From: JAJXZP01 sp963787185
GTDB taxonomy: Bacteria; Spirochaetota; Spirochaetia; Treponematales; Rectinemataceae
Assembly (NCBI GenBank): GCA_963787185.1
Contig: CAWBCC010000009.1
Location: 1-64,000, forward strand
Direction of reading: 5' to 3'
DNA length: 64,000 nt
Below are positions 1 through 7,688 of this stretch, one piece after another. A program made the translations under genes and the position numbers. The notes under the pieces are model-generated. The model did not search any database. It saw nothing but the letters and a program-made list of their open reading frames with translations, and had not been told where the DNA came from. The first letter of the stretch is position 1. Every line of letters starts with the position of its first letter.

Positions 1-22
1 CGGATTTCTCAGGCCGACTTGG

Positions 23-1210
23 ATGATCTGCAGCAGCGGCTTAAAGCCGACTTTTGTCATTTGCGCAGCTATCGTCCTCACACTCGGTGCGACGGCATGC
101 GCCGGCGCAGCTTCTGATGATGGGAAAGGAGATGTCATGAAAGCAATGCCATTCAAGATCGCAATTCCACAGTCTGTAATCGATGATCTCAAGCAAAGGC
201 TGTCTCACACCCGGTGGCCGGACGCCGTAGACGGTACAAGTTGGGAGTGCGGTCTTCCTGTCGAGTACCTGAAGGAACTTGTGACCCGCTGGCGCGATGA
301 GTATGACTGGCGCAAACAAGAAGCTGTACTCAGCAGCTTCTCGAACTTCAAGGCGAAAGTGGATGGTGTGGGGATCCATTTCATTCATGAGCGCGGCAAG
401 GGTCCATCGCCCACGCCTCTCCTTCTGCTGCACGGATTCCCCGACTCATTTTACCGTTATCATAAGGTTATCGAACTCCTGGCAAATCCGGCAAAGTTTG
501 GCGATAGCGATAGTCCCTCATTCGATGTAGTGGTGCCGTCTCTCCCCGGCACAGGCTTCTCTGACCCCGTTATGCGAGACGCTGAGGCGGATGCCGATCT
601 GCTAACAAAGCTCATGGCTGAGGTGCTCGGGTATTCGAAATTTGTAGTGGCAGGTGGCGATATGGGTGCAATTATCACCTTGGCAATGGCGCGCAAACAC
701 CCGGAGCTTCTGATCGGCATCCATCTGACCGATGTTGGCTACCCAGACGCGAACACAGATTTCTCAGCACTTTCGCCTGCGGAAATCGAGATGGCTCAGT
801 GGGTTCAAAAGTGGTTCATGGAAGAAGGGGTGGGCGTAAACACGATAATGGCAACAAAGCCGCAGACGTTGGCATACGGTCTTACAGACTCGCCTGCAGG
901 TTTACTCTCTTGGCTCGTCAGCTATGCCAGCAGCGGGCAGCACGGGCGCGATGAGTTCAAGAAACGATTCAGCGATGACGAGTTGCTCACAAATGCGACA
1001 ATTTACTGGGTAACCAAGACAATTAACAGCGCTACGAGCGCATATTATGCCAACGCGCATGCCGCCAAAGGAACGTATGAACGACCGTCCGTCCCGGCGG
1101 CTGTGGCTCATTGTCCGTATGATCCGCCGCTACCGCGCGAATGGGCCGCTCGACGAGTGAATCTTGTGCACTTTACCGACTTTCCCAGTGGTGGTCACTT
1201 CAAGGTATAG
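23..1210 (+). CDS. Epoxide-hydrolase-like alpha/beta hydrolase, C-terminally truncated
   Basis: An EHN-type N-terminal domain (residues about 43-150 from this start) precedes an alpha/beta-hydrolase core. Visible are the oxyanion motif HGFPDS (137-142), the nucleophile Asp213 in GGDMGA and a final His392 in GGHF. The protein stops three residues after the His. Family members normally run 20-30 residues further, and one frame over the next bases read as G-I-E-S-P, the usual continuation, so a frameshift plus the IS3 insertion at 1221 has probably removed the tail. The first 34 residues resemble a lipoprotein or export signal (hydrophobic, ending in TAC). However, an ATG at 137 with a good AAAGGAG five bases upstream is an equally plausible start of a cytosolic form. 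The substrate is unknown. Confidence 0.75.
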   Translation: MICSSGLKPTFVICAAIVLTLGATACAGAASDDGKGDVMKAMPFKIAIPQSVIDDLKQRLSHTRWPDAVDGTSWECGLPVEYLKELVTRWRDEYDWRKQEAVLSSFSNFKAKVDGVGIHFIHERGKGPSPTPLLLLHGFPDSFYRYHKVIELLANPAKFGDSDSPSFDVVVPSLPGTGFSDPVMRDAEADADLLTKLMAEVLGYSKFVVAGGDMGAIITLAMARKHPELLIGIHLTDVGYPDANTDFSALSPAEIEMAQWVQKWFMEEGVGVNTIMATKPQTLAYGLTDSPAGLLSWLVSYASSGQHGRDEFKKRFSDDELLTNATIYWVTKTINSATSAYYANAHAAKGTYERPSVPAAVAHCPYDPPLPREWAARRVNLVHFTDFPSGGHFKV

Positions 1211-1273
1211 AGAGCCCTTCTGTCAATACAGAATCGGAAGATAAATAAGGTGGATCAAGCTCCCCTCTTGTTT

Positions 1274-2071
1274 CTATGCAGCTGATAGTTCTTCGTTCTC
1301 TTTTTCTTGGAACTTACTTGCGTAGACTTCGTTTGGAGTCTGGTAGTCTTGCGATGCGTGGAAGCGCTTGCCGTTGTAGAAGTCCATGTATCTCTTCATC
1401 CCGGCCTTAAGCTCGATCGCCGTCAGGTAGTCGTTGAGGTAAATGTCCTCGTACTTCAAGGTCCTCCAGAAGCGCTCGATAAAAATGTTGTCCAAAGCAC
1501 GATTCACACCGTCCATGCTGATCTGTATTTCATTCGATTCCAGGACGGCGATAAAGGCATCAGACGTGAACTGGCAGCCCTGATCCGTGTTGAAGATCGC
1601 CGGAATACCGTACAGCGCAATTGCCTCCTCGAGCGCTGCAATGCAGAACTCAGCGTCGAGGGTGTTCGATATCCGCCATGCGAGTATCTTCCTCGAATAG
1701 ATGTCGATAATGGCTGCGAGGTAGACATCGCCGCCGGCGAGCTTGATGTACGTGATGTCCGTAGCCCAGACCTGGTTCGGCAGCCATATGGCCTTGCCCC
1801 GTAGCAGGTACGGATACTTCTTGTGCTGCTTGGCCGGCATACTTGTTCGTTTGCCCGGATAGATGGCCCGCAGTCCGGCCCGTTTCATGATTCGCCTTAC
1901 CTGCTTGCGGGTAACACCAAGCTCCTCGAGCTCGCGTGCTACTTTGCGATAACCGTAAAAAGGTCGCCGCCCGAGAACGTCCAGAATCGCCTTCAGGACG
2001 GCGAGATCACGCTCATCATCGGTCTGACCCGGCTTGTAGTAGTACGCTGACCGGCTGATACCCAAAATCAC
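1274..2071 (-). CDS. IS3-family transposase OrfB (DDE integrase domain)
   Basis: This is the catalytic part of an IS3 transposase. The rve/DDE core shows D in WATDITYI, D in FNTDQGCQFTS and E in FIERFWRTLKYEDIYL, followed by the usual HxxxxYxTPxEVY-like tail. The open frame here begins inside the HTH_21 region. The functional protein is expected to be the OrfAB fusion, because a minus-one shift at 2146-2155 reads into K-K-K-A-S-A-T-V-R-E and then IEPRHPTLSIAKQC, the typical IS3 linker. OrfB alone probably starts at an internal codon. Confidence 0.9.
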   Translation of the reverse strand: MILGISRSAYYYKPGQTDDERDLAVLKAILDVLGRRPFYGYRKVARELEELGVTRKQVRRIMKRAGLRAIYPGKRTSMPAKQHKKYPYLLRGKAIWLPNQVWATDITYIKLAGGDVYLAAIIDIYSRKILAWRISNTLDAEFCIAALEEAIALYGIPAIFNTDQGCQFTSDAFIAVLESNEIQISMDGVNRALDNIFIERFWRTLKYEDIYLNDYLTAIELKAGMKRYMDFYNGKRFHASQDYQTPNEVYASKFQEKENEELSAA

Positions 2072-2109
2072 GCATTGCTTCGCGATCGAGAGCGTTGGGT
2101 GCCTCGGCT

Positions 2110-2415
2110 CTATGACTTCGGCTCGCTCCCGTACAGTTGCCGATGCTTTTTTTTTAGAAAATCGTTCTCGACCTGAAGCTGGCCAATTTGTCTGAAAAGC
2201 GCATCCGTTTTGCGTTCAGCCTCTTCAGCTGCCGCGTTCCCCTTCCCTGCTTTTTCAAAGAGCTGTGCAGCCATTTCAATAAGCTGCCGTTTCCATTGCG
2301 CGATGAGATTCGGGTGAACCTCATACTGCGTGGCTATCTCCTGGAGCGTCTTATCGCCCTTCATGGCCTCAATGGCCACCTTCGCCTTGAACTCCTTGTC
2401 GTACCTTTTGCGCAT
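2110..2415 (-). CDS. IS3-family transposase OrfA (HTH, DNA binding)
   Basis: A 101-residue helix-turn-helix protein of the IS3/IS911 OrfA type. MRKRYDKEFKAKVAIEAMKG is followed by LQEIATQYEVHPNLIAQWK (the recognition helices) and a C-terminal leucine-rich coiled coil (QIGQLQVENDFLKKK) that mediates multimerisation. It binds the element's inverted repeats and regulates transposition. It overlaps the frameshift window just before its stop. It is on the same strand as OrfB and in the next frame, the standard arrangement for the family. Confidence 0.9.
   Translation of the reverse strand: MRKRYDKEFKAKVAIEAMKGDKTLQEIATQYEVHPNLIAQWKRQLIEMAAQLFEKAGKGNAAAEEAERKTDALFRQIGQLQVENDFLKKKHRQLYGSEPKS
2146..2155 (-). 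promoter_or_regulatory. Programmed minus-one frameshift slippery run in IS3 orfA
   Basis: On the minus strand nine A residues are followed by G (codons CTA AAA AAA AAG of OrfA). Slipping back one base joins OrfA to OrfB without a stop and yields a sensible IS3 linker. Runs of A followed by G are the known slippery sites of this family. Confidence 0.75.
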
Positions 2416-2509
2416 GGTGAAACTCTATGCCTCCTTCTCGTCTTCTTCAAGAAGGGAGTCCCACCTTACTCAGCCCTCCTAAGCTGTCCGATTTCTTGGG
2501 CTCATTATA

Positions 2510-3490
2510 ATGACGGGATCCCCCAATCGACAAAGCAATCCCAACGGGAACCCATGGGTGGCGCGTTCTGGAACGGGAGATTTGTCCGTGCCCGAGGATC
2601 GCCTGTTTTTGTCCCGAATTCTCGAGCTTTCACCAAATATAGTTTACGTTTACGATCTACAAAGAAACCGCACGATTTACTCGAACCGCGCGATTCTCGC
2701 CGGCCTCGGTTTCAACACTGAAGAAGTCAAGGGCATGGGCTTGTCTTTCCCGCCGAATGTGGCTCATCCCGACGACGCAGCCCGGTTTGGCGATTCCGAT
2801 CGACAAATCACCGAGGCGAAAGACGGCGAGATCGTCTCCTTCGAGTATCGTCTGCGCGACGCGAAGGGTTCATGGCGATGGTTTCTTTCGCACGAAGCTG
2901 TTTTCGAGCGCGACGCGGTGGGAAGGCACGTGCGTAAGGTTGGCATTACGGAGGAGATTACCGGCCGAAAGATTCGCGAAGACCTCTTAATTGAAGTCGC
3001 ACGTCGAGACGAGCTCACCGGATTGTACAATCGTCGAGGATTTGCGGATGCAGGGGTTCAACACTTTGCGCTCGCGGAGCGCCGAAAGACGCCTCTATCG
3101 CTCCTGTACCGGGATCTTGACGATTTTAAGCGAATCAATGACACATTCGGCCACGCCGAAGGGGACATCGCTCTCAAGAGCGCCGCAAGTCTTTTGCGCG
3201 ACACTTTTAGATTGAGCGACGTCATAGCTCGCATCGGAGGTGACGAGTTCGCCGTCCTCCTTGTTGACGCGCCCGCGGCTTGCACGGACCAGCTTCAATC
3301 GCGCTTTCATGCAAAGGTGCACGACTGGAATCTCGCAACCAAAAACAAATGGTCGCTGTCGTTTTCAGTCGGTTGCGCCGCATTCGATCCAACTGTTCCC
3401 GAAGGGCTTGAAAACCTGTTGACCCGTGCGGATGAGAATATGTATGCCCACAAGAAAAGTTCGACCCGAGCGAACGAAGGATGCGGCTGA
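2510..3490 (+). CDS. PAS-GGDEF diguanylate cyclase
   Basis: Makes cyclic di-GMP from two GTP. Residues about 38-150 form a PAS sensor fold (PAC-like end VRKVGITEEITGRK), followed by a GGDEF domain with DELTGLYNRRGF at 167-178, the active-site loop GGDEF at 243-247 and an intact product-inhibition I-site RLSD at 234-237. No membrane segment is seen, so it is probably cytosolic. The ATG at 2510 lies only five bases from the IS3 end. A GTG at 2588 preceded by GGGAG would start the protein just before the PAS domain and may be the native start, so the first 26 residues are doubtful. No EAL or HD-GYP partner lies nearby. Confidence 0.88.
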   Translation: MTGSPNRQSNPNGNPWVARSGTGDLSVPEDRLFLSRILELSPNIVYVYDLQRNRTIYSNRAILAGLGFNTEEVKGMGLSFPPNVAHPDDAARFGDSDRQITEAKDGEIVSFEYRLRDAKGSWRWFLSHEAVFERDAVGRHVRKVGITEEITGRKIREDLLIEVARRDELTGLYNRRGFADAGVQHFALAERRKTPLSLLYRDLDDFKRINDTFGHAEGDIALKSAASLLRDTFRLSDVIARIGGDEFAVLLVDAPAACTDQLQSRFHAKVHDWNLATKNKWSLSFSVGCAAFDPTVPEGLENLLTRADENMYAHKKSSTRANEGCG

Positions 3491-3553
3491 ATCGCCGGTT
3501 GTCGCCTCGCACATTGATCTGACACTTCCTCGCGCGTATTCCTGACACGCAGA

Positions 3554-3971
3554 TTACCCTACTCGCGCGCCTGGAGGCCGCATCCGGGTGCCGCGGAAGG
3601 GGTTTTTCAGGCGGCCGTCGGTCTCCCGCTCAAGGAAGGAATAAAAGCTTGAAGCGGCTGCGGCGCGGAGGCGCACCGTCGCCGGTGCGAGCTCTCCCCC
3701 ACGGAGAAATGCGTCGGCATCACTGGGCCTGAGCTCGAGGACGGTTCGGCCACGGCGAAAGGCGAAGCCCTCGAGCTCGGCGAGGGCCCTCGCGTAGGCC
3801 CTTCTCGTGTGGCCCGAGCCGAGATCTTTGAGGAAGATCATCTTCTCCTCGCCGTAGTCGAGCTCCGCTCTGTCGACCTTGGCGCGCAGCTCCTCGGTGA
3901 GCCGGCCGGCGAGGACCGCCCGGGCCACACGAGCAAGCTCCTCGGGGGGCAGGTCGGCGAGCTCTTCGACC
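3554..3971 (-). pseudogene. Tyrosine recombinase/integrase, N-terminal fragment
   Basis: The translated fragment has a SAM-like core-binding domain of a phage/Xer-type integrase: GHTRRAYARALAELEGFAF, then SDADAFLRGGELAPATVRLR and a FYSFLERET segment. It stops at TAG (3554-3556) before any catalytic Arg, His or Tyr motif. At its upstream side (3971) it is cut by the right end of the IS66 element. It is therefore broken at both ends and cannot be active. It is a remnant of an older integrative element. Confidence 0.75.
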
Positions 3972-3980
3972 GTAAGCGAT

Positions 3981-4217
3981 TTATGAAACCATGTCGTAGG
4001 GGATTCCCACTGAGTCCGCGAAAGTCCGAATGGCTGGGGTCGGTAATAGCTGCTCCCATGGCATTTTGTCTTGACCGAATTGCTCGATGCAGTTGAACAG
4101 GAACTTGAGGTAATGCATCGGCTCGATACCATTTGCCCTGGCCGTCTCGATGATCGTGTAGAAAGATGTCGAAGCCTCTGCGCCATTGGACTGGTCGAAG
4201 AACAGCCAATTACGGCG
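3981..4217 (-). pseudogene. IS66 TnpC C-terminal fragment
   Basis: Read on the minus strand, the fragment begins at the RIT junction (R-R-N-W) and continues LFFDQSNGAEASTSFYTII, then EPMHYLKFLFNCIEQ and ends IPYDMVS with TAA at 3983-3981. This is the IS66 C-terminal domain that should follow NAIRGFAVGR of the large fragment at 7689-9224. The gene is in two pieces because RIT inserted between codons for Arg and Asn. Identical fragments occur at 12574 and 16310. Confidence 0.85.
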
Positions 4218-4245
4218 ATTATGCGCAGCTCAGCATAATCGCCGT
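4212..4245. repeat. 13-8-13 palindromic recombination-site candidate, RIT copy 1 ritA end
   Basis: The left arm ACGGCGATTATGC (4212-4224) and right arm GCATAATCGCCGT (4233-4245) are perfect inverted repeats separated by the 8-base spacer GCAGCTCA. This has the geometry of a simple tyrosine-recombinase crossover site such as loxP. It spans the IS66/RIT junction. That it is recognised by the Rit proteins is inferred. Confidence 0.6.
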
Positions 4246-4343
4246 TATGCTCAGTCCACTATTATGCAAAGCCATTTTAAGAAAGCCGCCTGAGACAAGG
4301 ACGGTAGCTCCAAAATCATAGATTTCACTCAGCATAATACTTT

Positions 4344-4385
4344 GAGACACGTGTTCCCGGCGGCGACGCCGGAAAGGAGTGTCTC
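4344..4385 (+). promoter_or_regulatory. Hairpin over the ritA ribosome binding site
   Basis: GAGACAC (4344-4350) pairs with GTGTCTC (4379-4385), and inside it CCGGCG pairs with CGCCGG. The AAAGGAG of ritA (4373-4379) lies inside the folded region and the ATG follows at 4386. The fold could hide the ribosome binding site, a known way of keeping recombinase expression low. It is repeated exactly at 16142-16183. Confidence 0.5.
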
Positions 4386-5611
4386 ATGGCTGGATCGATG
4401 GTGGCACCAAAAGGTCTAGGTCCGGATCTCAGGATCATTGAGCGGCTTCGTTCCCTCCTGTTGAGCCGCGGCTACGCCCCCGCGACGGTGGGCCAGTATG
4501 TCGCTGCTCTCCGACGGTTCCAGGAGTGGATGGAAAGCCGTGGCAACGTGCTTGAAGACGTCGATCCCGATTCCGTCCACGAGTACCTGAGCAGCACCCA
4601 CAGCGATGGGGGAGCAAAAGGCCGGAATCCACTTTCTCCCCCAAATGTTAGAGCCTCGCTCGCGCATCTCCTGTCCCAGCTCGGGAAGGCCGACAAGGTT
4701 TCCAAGGCATCGCCGTTTGATGAGGAGCTCAAAGCCTTCGGCGAGCACCTTGCATCCACCTGTGGGTTGGCCCCGCAACACGGCTATACCGGTTAAGGTA
4801 TACGGCGGAATTTCTGGCGGACATTTCAGAGCAGGCGCACAGCCACGCTCTGATGGCCATCGATCCACGGACCGTGGCTGAGTGGATGGTCGGGCGCGCT
4901 AAGGGCCTGAAACCAGGGTCAGCCAACGTGATAGCCGACTCGATCAGGAGCTACCTGCGATTCCGGGAGCTGTGGGGTTCCACGAATGGATGCCACCCAT
5001 CAGCCGTCCCCACGATCCCGCACTGGCGGCTCGCCGACATCCCTCGTCATCTGGACCGGGCAGAACTCGGAAAGCTCCTCGGCAGCTTCGACCAGTCGGC
5101 GGCCGGGAAGCGTGATCTCGCGATGACCCTCTGCATGGCCGAGATGGGGCTACGCGCCTCGGAGGTCGCCAACCTCGTGCTCGGGGATCTTGACTGGCGC
5201 GGCGCCACCTTGACGGTTCGATGCTCGAAATCATGCCGCAATCGGATCCTCCCCCTGGCCCACAGATCTGGCCAGTCCATCGCCACGTACCTGAAAGACG
5301 GCAGGCCGCTAACGGAATCAGACGCATTGTTCGTCCGGTATAGCGTCCCGAAGGGCACCCCGCTAACCGCTGAGCTCGTTCGTGGTGCGATGCGCCGGGC
5401 CTATGCCCGGGCTGGATTCCCCAAGGAGTGGACGGGTACTCATCTCCTCCGTCACACCGCAGCAACGCTCATGCAGCAGGGCGGCGCTTCGCTGAAGGCG
5501 GTTGCCGACGTTCTCGGCCACCGTTCGATCGACACCACCATTGTCTATACCAAGGTTGATGTACCGGCGCTCCGTACGGTCGCGCTGCCATGGCCGGAGG
5601 CCCTCCTATGA
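4386..5611 (+). pseudogene. ritA: RIT recombinase A (tyrosine recombinase), frameshifted
   Basis: Two frames together make one tyrosine recombinase. 4386-4796 holds the N-terminal SAM-like domain (RSLLLSRGYAPATVGQYVAA). 4853-5611 holds the catalytic domain with Arg in MGLRASEVANL, His-x-x-Arg in HLLRHTAAT, His in LGHRSIDTT and Tyr in IVYTKVD. At 4779-4783 the frame fails at CCGCAACACGG. One more A would restore the reading P-Q-T-R-L-Y-R-L-R-Y-T-A-E-F-L into the second half. This is either a one-base deletion or, less likely, programmed shifting. The same lesion is present in copy 2. ritB starts in an ATGA overlap at 5608. Confidence 0.75.
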
Positions 5612-6564
5612 ACGCATCGGACTCCATGTCCGCCAAAGTTGGCGAGTACATCCGGCAACGGCGTGCCCTAGGCTGGCAGCTCACCGTGGAGGCTAAGGAA
5701 TTAGCCCGGTTCGCCGCTTACGCCGACAGCATCGGCCACCAAGGACCAGTCACCATCGAACTTGCGCTCGGGTGGGCTCGGCTCGCAAACAACCGGAGCC
5801 GCCTCTATCAGGCACGGCGTCTCGAAACAGTGGGCACTTTCGCACGATACCTAGCCACCTTCGAGCCCGGCACCGCCATACCGCCGCGAGGTCTTCTCGG
5901 TCCGGCGCACCAGCGCGTCAGGCCGTACATCTATTCGGACCGCGAGGTCGTCCGTCTCATGAAGGAGGCCTCGTGTCTGCCGCCTCCGGATGGGCTTCGG
6001 GCGCTGACATATCGGACCCTTATCGGGCTTCTCGCATCAACAGGCCTCAGGGTCTGCGAGGCCCTTTGGCTCGATCGTGGCGACCTGGACAGAGGAGCGG
6101 ATACCCTCACAGTCAGAGATACGAAGTTCCATAAATCACGGCTCGTGCCGCTTCACGTATCGGTGACCGCCGCTCTCGCAAACTACGAGATGGAACGGGA
6201 CAGGATCATCCCACATCCCGCCTGCTCACGATTTTTCCTCTCGCTGAGAGGCAGGCCACTCAGTCCGCCGATGGTCCACTATACCTTTGCCAAGCTCAGG
6301 CAGAACGTGACGTTTGAGGGAACCGGCCGGCTTCCGCCCCGCCTTTACGACCTCAGGCATACCTTTGCCACTCGGAGGCTTCTCGAGTGGTACCGCGATG
6401 GCACCGACATCGGGAACGCCATAACTCGCCTGTCGGTGTACCTCGGGCACGTTAAGCCGAGCGACACCTATTGGTACCTTACCGGTACGCCTGAGCTTCT
6501 CGCGGTGGCGGCCGGCAGATTCGAGGCCTCGTCCTATGCTGACGGGCCCGGAGACCTCCCATGA
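5608..6564 (+). CDS. ritB: RIT recombinase B (tyrosine recombinase)
   Basis: Second recombinase of the trio, about 318 residues. The start at 5608 is favoured over 5590 because GGAGG lies eight bases upstream and the ATG overlaps the TGA of ritA. The catalytic domain has Arg in STGLRVCEALWL, Lys near VRDTKFHKSRLVPL, His-x-x-Arg in YDLRHTFAT (Leu-Arg-His form), His in YLGHVKPSDTYWYL and the Tyr in that last motif. The active site is intact. RIT proteins are thought to act together on the element ends. It is identical to the copy at 13963-14919. Confidence 0.85.
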   Translation: MNASDSMSAKVGEYIRQRRALGWQLTVEAKELARFAAYADSIGHQGPVTIELALGWARLANNRSRLYQARRLETVGTFARYLATFEPGTAIPPRGLLGPAHQRVRPYIYSDREVVRLMKEASCLPPPDGLRALTYRTLIGLLASTGLRVCEALWLDRGDLDRGADTLTVRDTKFHKSRLVPLHVSVTAALANYEMERDRIIPHPACSRFFLSLRGRPLSPPMVHYTFAKLRQNVTFEGTGRLPPRLYDLRHTFATRRLLEWYRDGTDIGNAITRLSVYLGHVKPSDTYWYLTGTPELLAVAAGRFEASSYADGPGDLP

Positions 6565-7571
6565 GCGGAGCCACGACAACGGCGCCGGACTTCCCTACGC
6601 TGGTACAGCGGTTCTTCCTTGAGGGCCTCGTCGCCCAGCGGAACGCAAGCTCCCGGACCATCGCAGCTTATCGGGACTCGTTCCGGCTGCTCCTCGCCTA
6701 CCTCCAGGATCGGCATGGTCTAGCACCCGGCGACGTCACACTCACGGCCTTTGGCCCCGAGGTTCTCTCTGGTTTCCTCTCACACCTCGAGAGGGATCGC
6801 GGCAACTCGGTCCGCACAAGAAACGCTAGGCTCGCGGCCATCCGGTCGTTCCTGCGTTATGCAGCGACCATGGACCCCAGCTCGCTCGGATCAATCCAGC
6901 GCGCCCTCGCAGTGCCCCAGAAACGCTTTGACAGGCCCGTGCTCGGCTTCCTGACCCGGCAGGAGATGGACGCAGTCCTTGAGGCGCCGAATCCCACTTC
7001 TTGGAGCGGCAGGCGTGATCGCATTCTCTTCCGGATGATGTATAACACTGGCGCACGGGTATCCGAGGCAATCGCGATCGCGATAAAAGACGTCGACCGC
7101 GAACGTTCCCATTGCGTCACCCTCCACGGCAAGGGCAGGAAGGAGCGCACCGTGCCGCTCTGGCGGACGACCCTACAAAGCCTGGACGCATGGATCAAGG
7201 AGATCGGCTTCAAACCCGACGGCCCGCTTTTCCCTTCGTCTCGCGGGGATTGGATGGCGAGGTCCGGCGTAGAATACCGGCTTGCGCTCGCGGTCAAGAC
7301 AGCGGCACGGAATTGTCATTCCCTCATGGCCAAAGATGTCTCGCCGCACACGATCAGGCACACTACCGCGATGCACCTTCTTCAATCCGGAGTGGACCTC
7401 TCTGTCATCGCAATATGGCTGGGCCACGAGAGTATCGTTACAACGCACACTTACCTGGAAGCGGACCTTGCGATGAAGGAACAGGCCCTCGCTGCGGTCA
7501 AGGAGCCGAAGGCAAAGGGCAACAGATTCCGCGCTTCAGAAGGGTTACTCAGATTCCTGGAGAGCCTTTGA
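6561..7571 (+). CDS. ritC: RIT recombinase C (tyrosine recombinase)
   Basis: Third recombinase, 336 residues, starting in an ATGA overlap with ritB. The N-terminal SAM-like domain (ASSRTIAAYRDSFRLLLAYL) is followed by a Xer-like catalytic domain: Arg in NTGARVSEAIAI, Lys in LHGKGRKERTVPL, HTIRHTTAMHLL, WLGHESIVTTHTYLEAD with the catalytic Tyr. All key residues are present. It ends 117 bp before the RIT right end. That stretch holds no gene but carries the inverted end motif. It is identical to the copy at 12956-13966. Confidence 0.87.
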   Translation: MSGATTTAPDFPTLVQRFFLEGLVAQRNASSRTIAAYRDSFRLLLAYLQDRHGLAPGDVTLTAFGPEVLSGFLSHLERDRGNSVRTRNARLAAIRSFLRYAATMDPSSLGSIQRALAVPQKRFDRPVLGFLTRQEMDAVLEAPNPTSWSGRRDRILFRMMYNTGARVSEAIAIAIKDVDRERSHCVTLHGKGRKERTVPLWRTTLQSLDAWIKEIGFKPDGPLFPSSRGDWMARSGVEYRLALAVKTAARNCHSLMAKDVSPHTIRHTTAMHLLQSGVDLSVIAIWLGHESIVTTHTYLEADLAMKEQALAAVKEPKAKGNRFRASEGLLRFLESL

Positions 7572-7688
7572 TTATGCTGAGAGCGGCATAGGGACAGATA
7601 CAGCCCTAGTGTTTGTCGCATAATGGTATCCGGAGGGAATGGCAGGAATACTCGCACTGGGGCTGGCCATAATAAAGTACTGAGCATA

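Larger units (their letters stand above)
1221..2504 (-). mobile_element. IS3-family insertion sequence, complete
   Basis: A 1284-bp element is bounded by imperfect inverted ends. The left end starts TGTCAATACAGAATCGGA, and the complement of the right end starts TGAGCCCAAGAAATCGGA. TAAGGTGG and CTCTTG-type blocks are shared further in. It encodes OrfA and OrfB on the minus strand with a frameshift site between them. The flanking bases (CTTC on the left, TTAT on the right) show no target duplication, so one flank has probably changed since insertion. It separates the truncated epoxide hydrolase from the diguanylate cyclase. Confidence 0.85.
4218..7688 (+). mobile_element. RIT element (recombinase in trio), copy 1
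   Basis: Three consecutive tyrosine recombinases, overlapping by ATGA, define a RIT element (ritA, ritB, ritC). It sits in IS66 tnpC with ACGGCGA on both sides. The ritA side reads TTATGCTCAGT then about five bases then ATTATG (from 4244). The ritC side gives, in complement, TTATGCTCAGT, ACT and then TTATTATG from 7688 inwards, so the element has inverted ends. Outside the ritA end there is an extra 22-bp near-palindrome. Copy 2 at 12811-16309 is in inverse orientation. Confidence 0.85.

Noticed and set aside
1217..2508. Target duplication for the IS3 element
   Set aside because: CTTC on the left and TTAT on the right do not match at 3 or 4 bases, so none is claimed.
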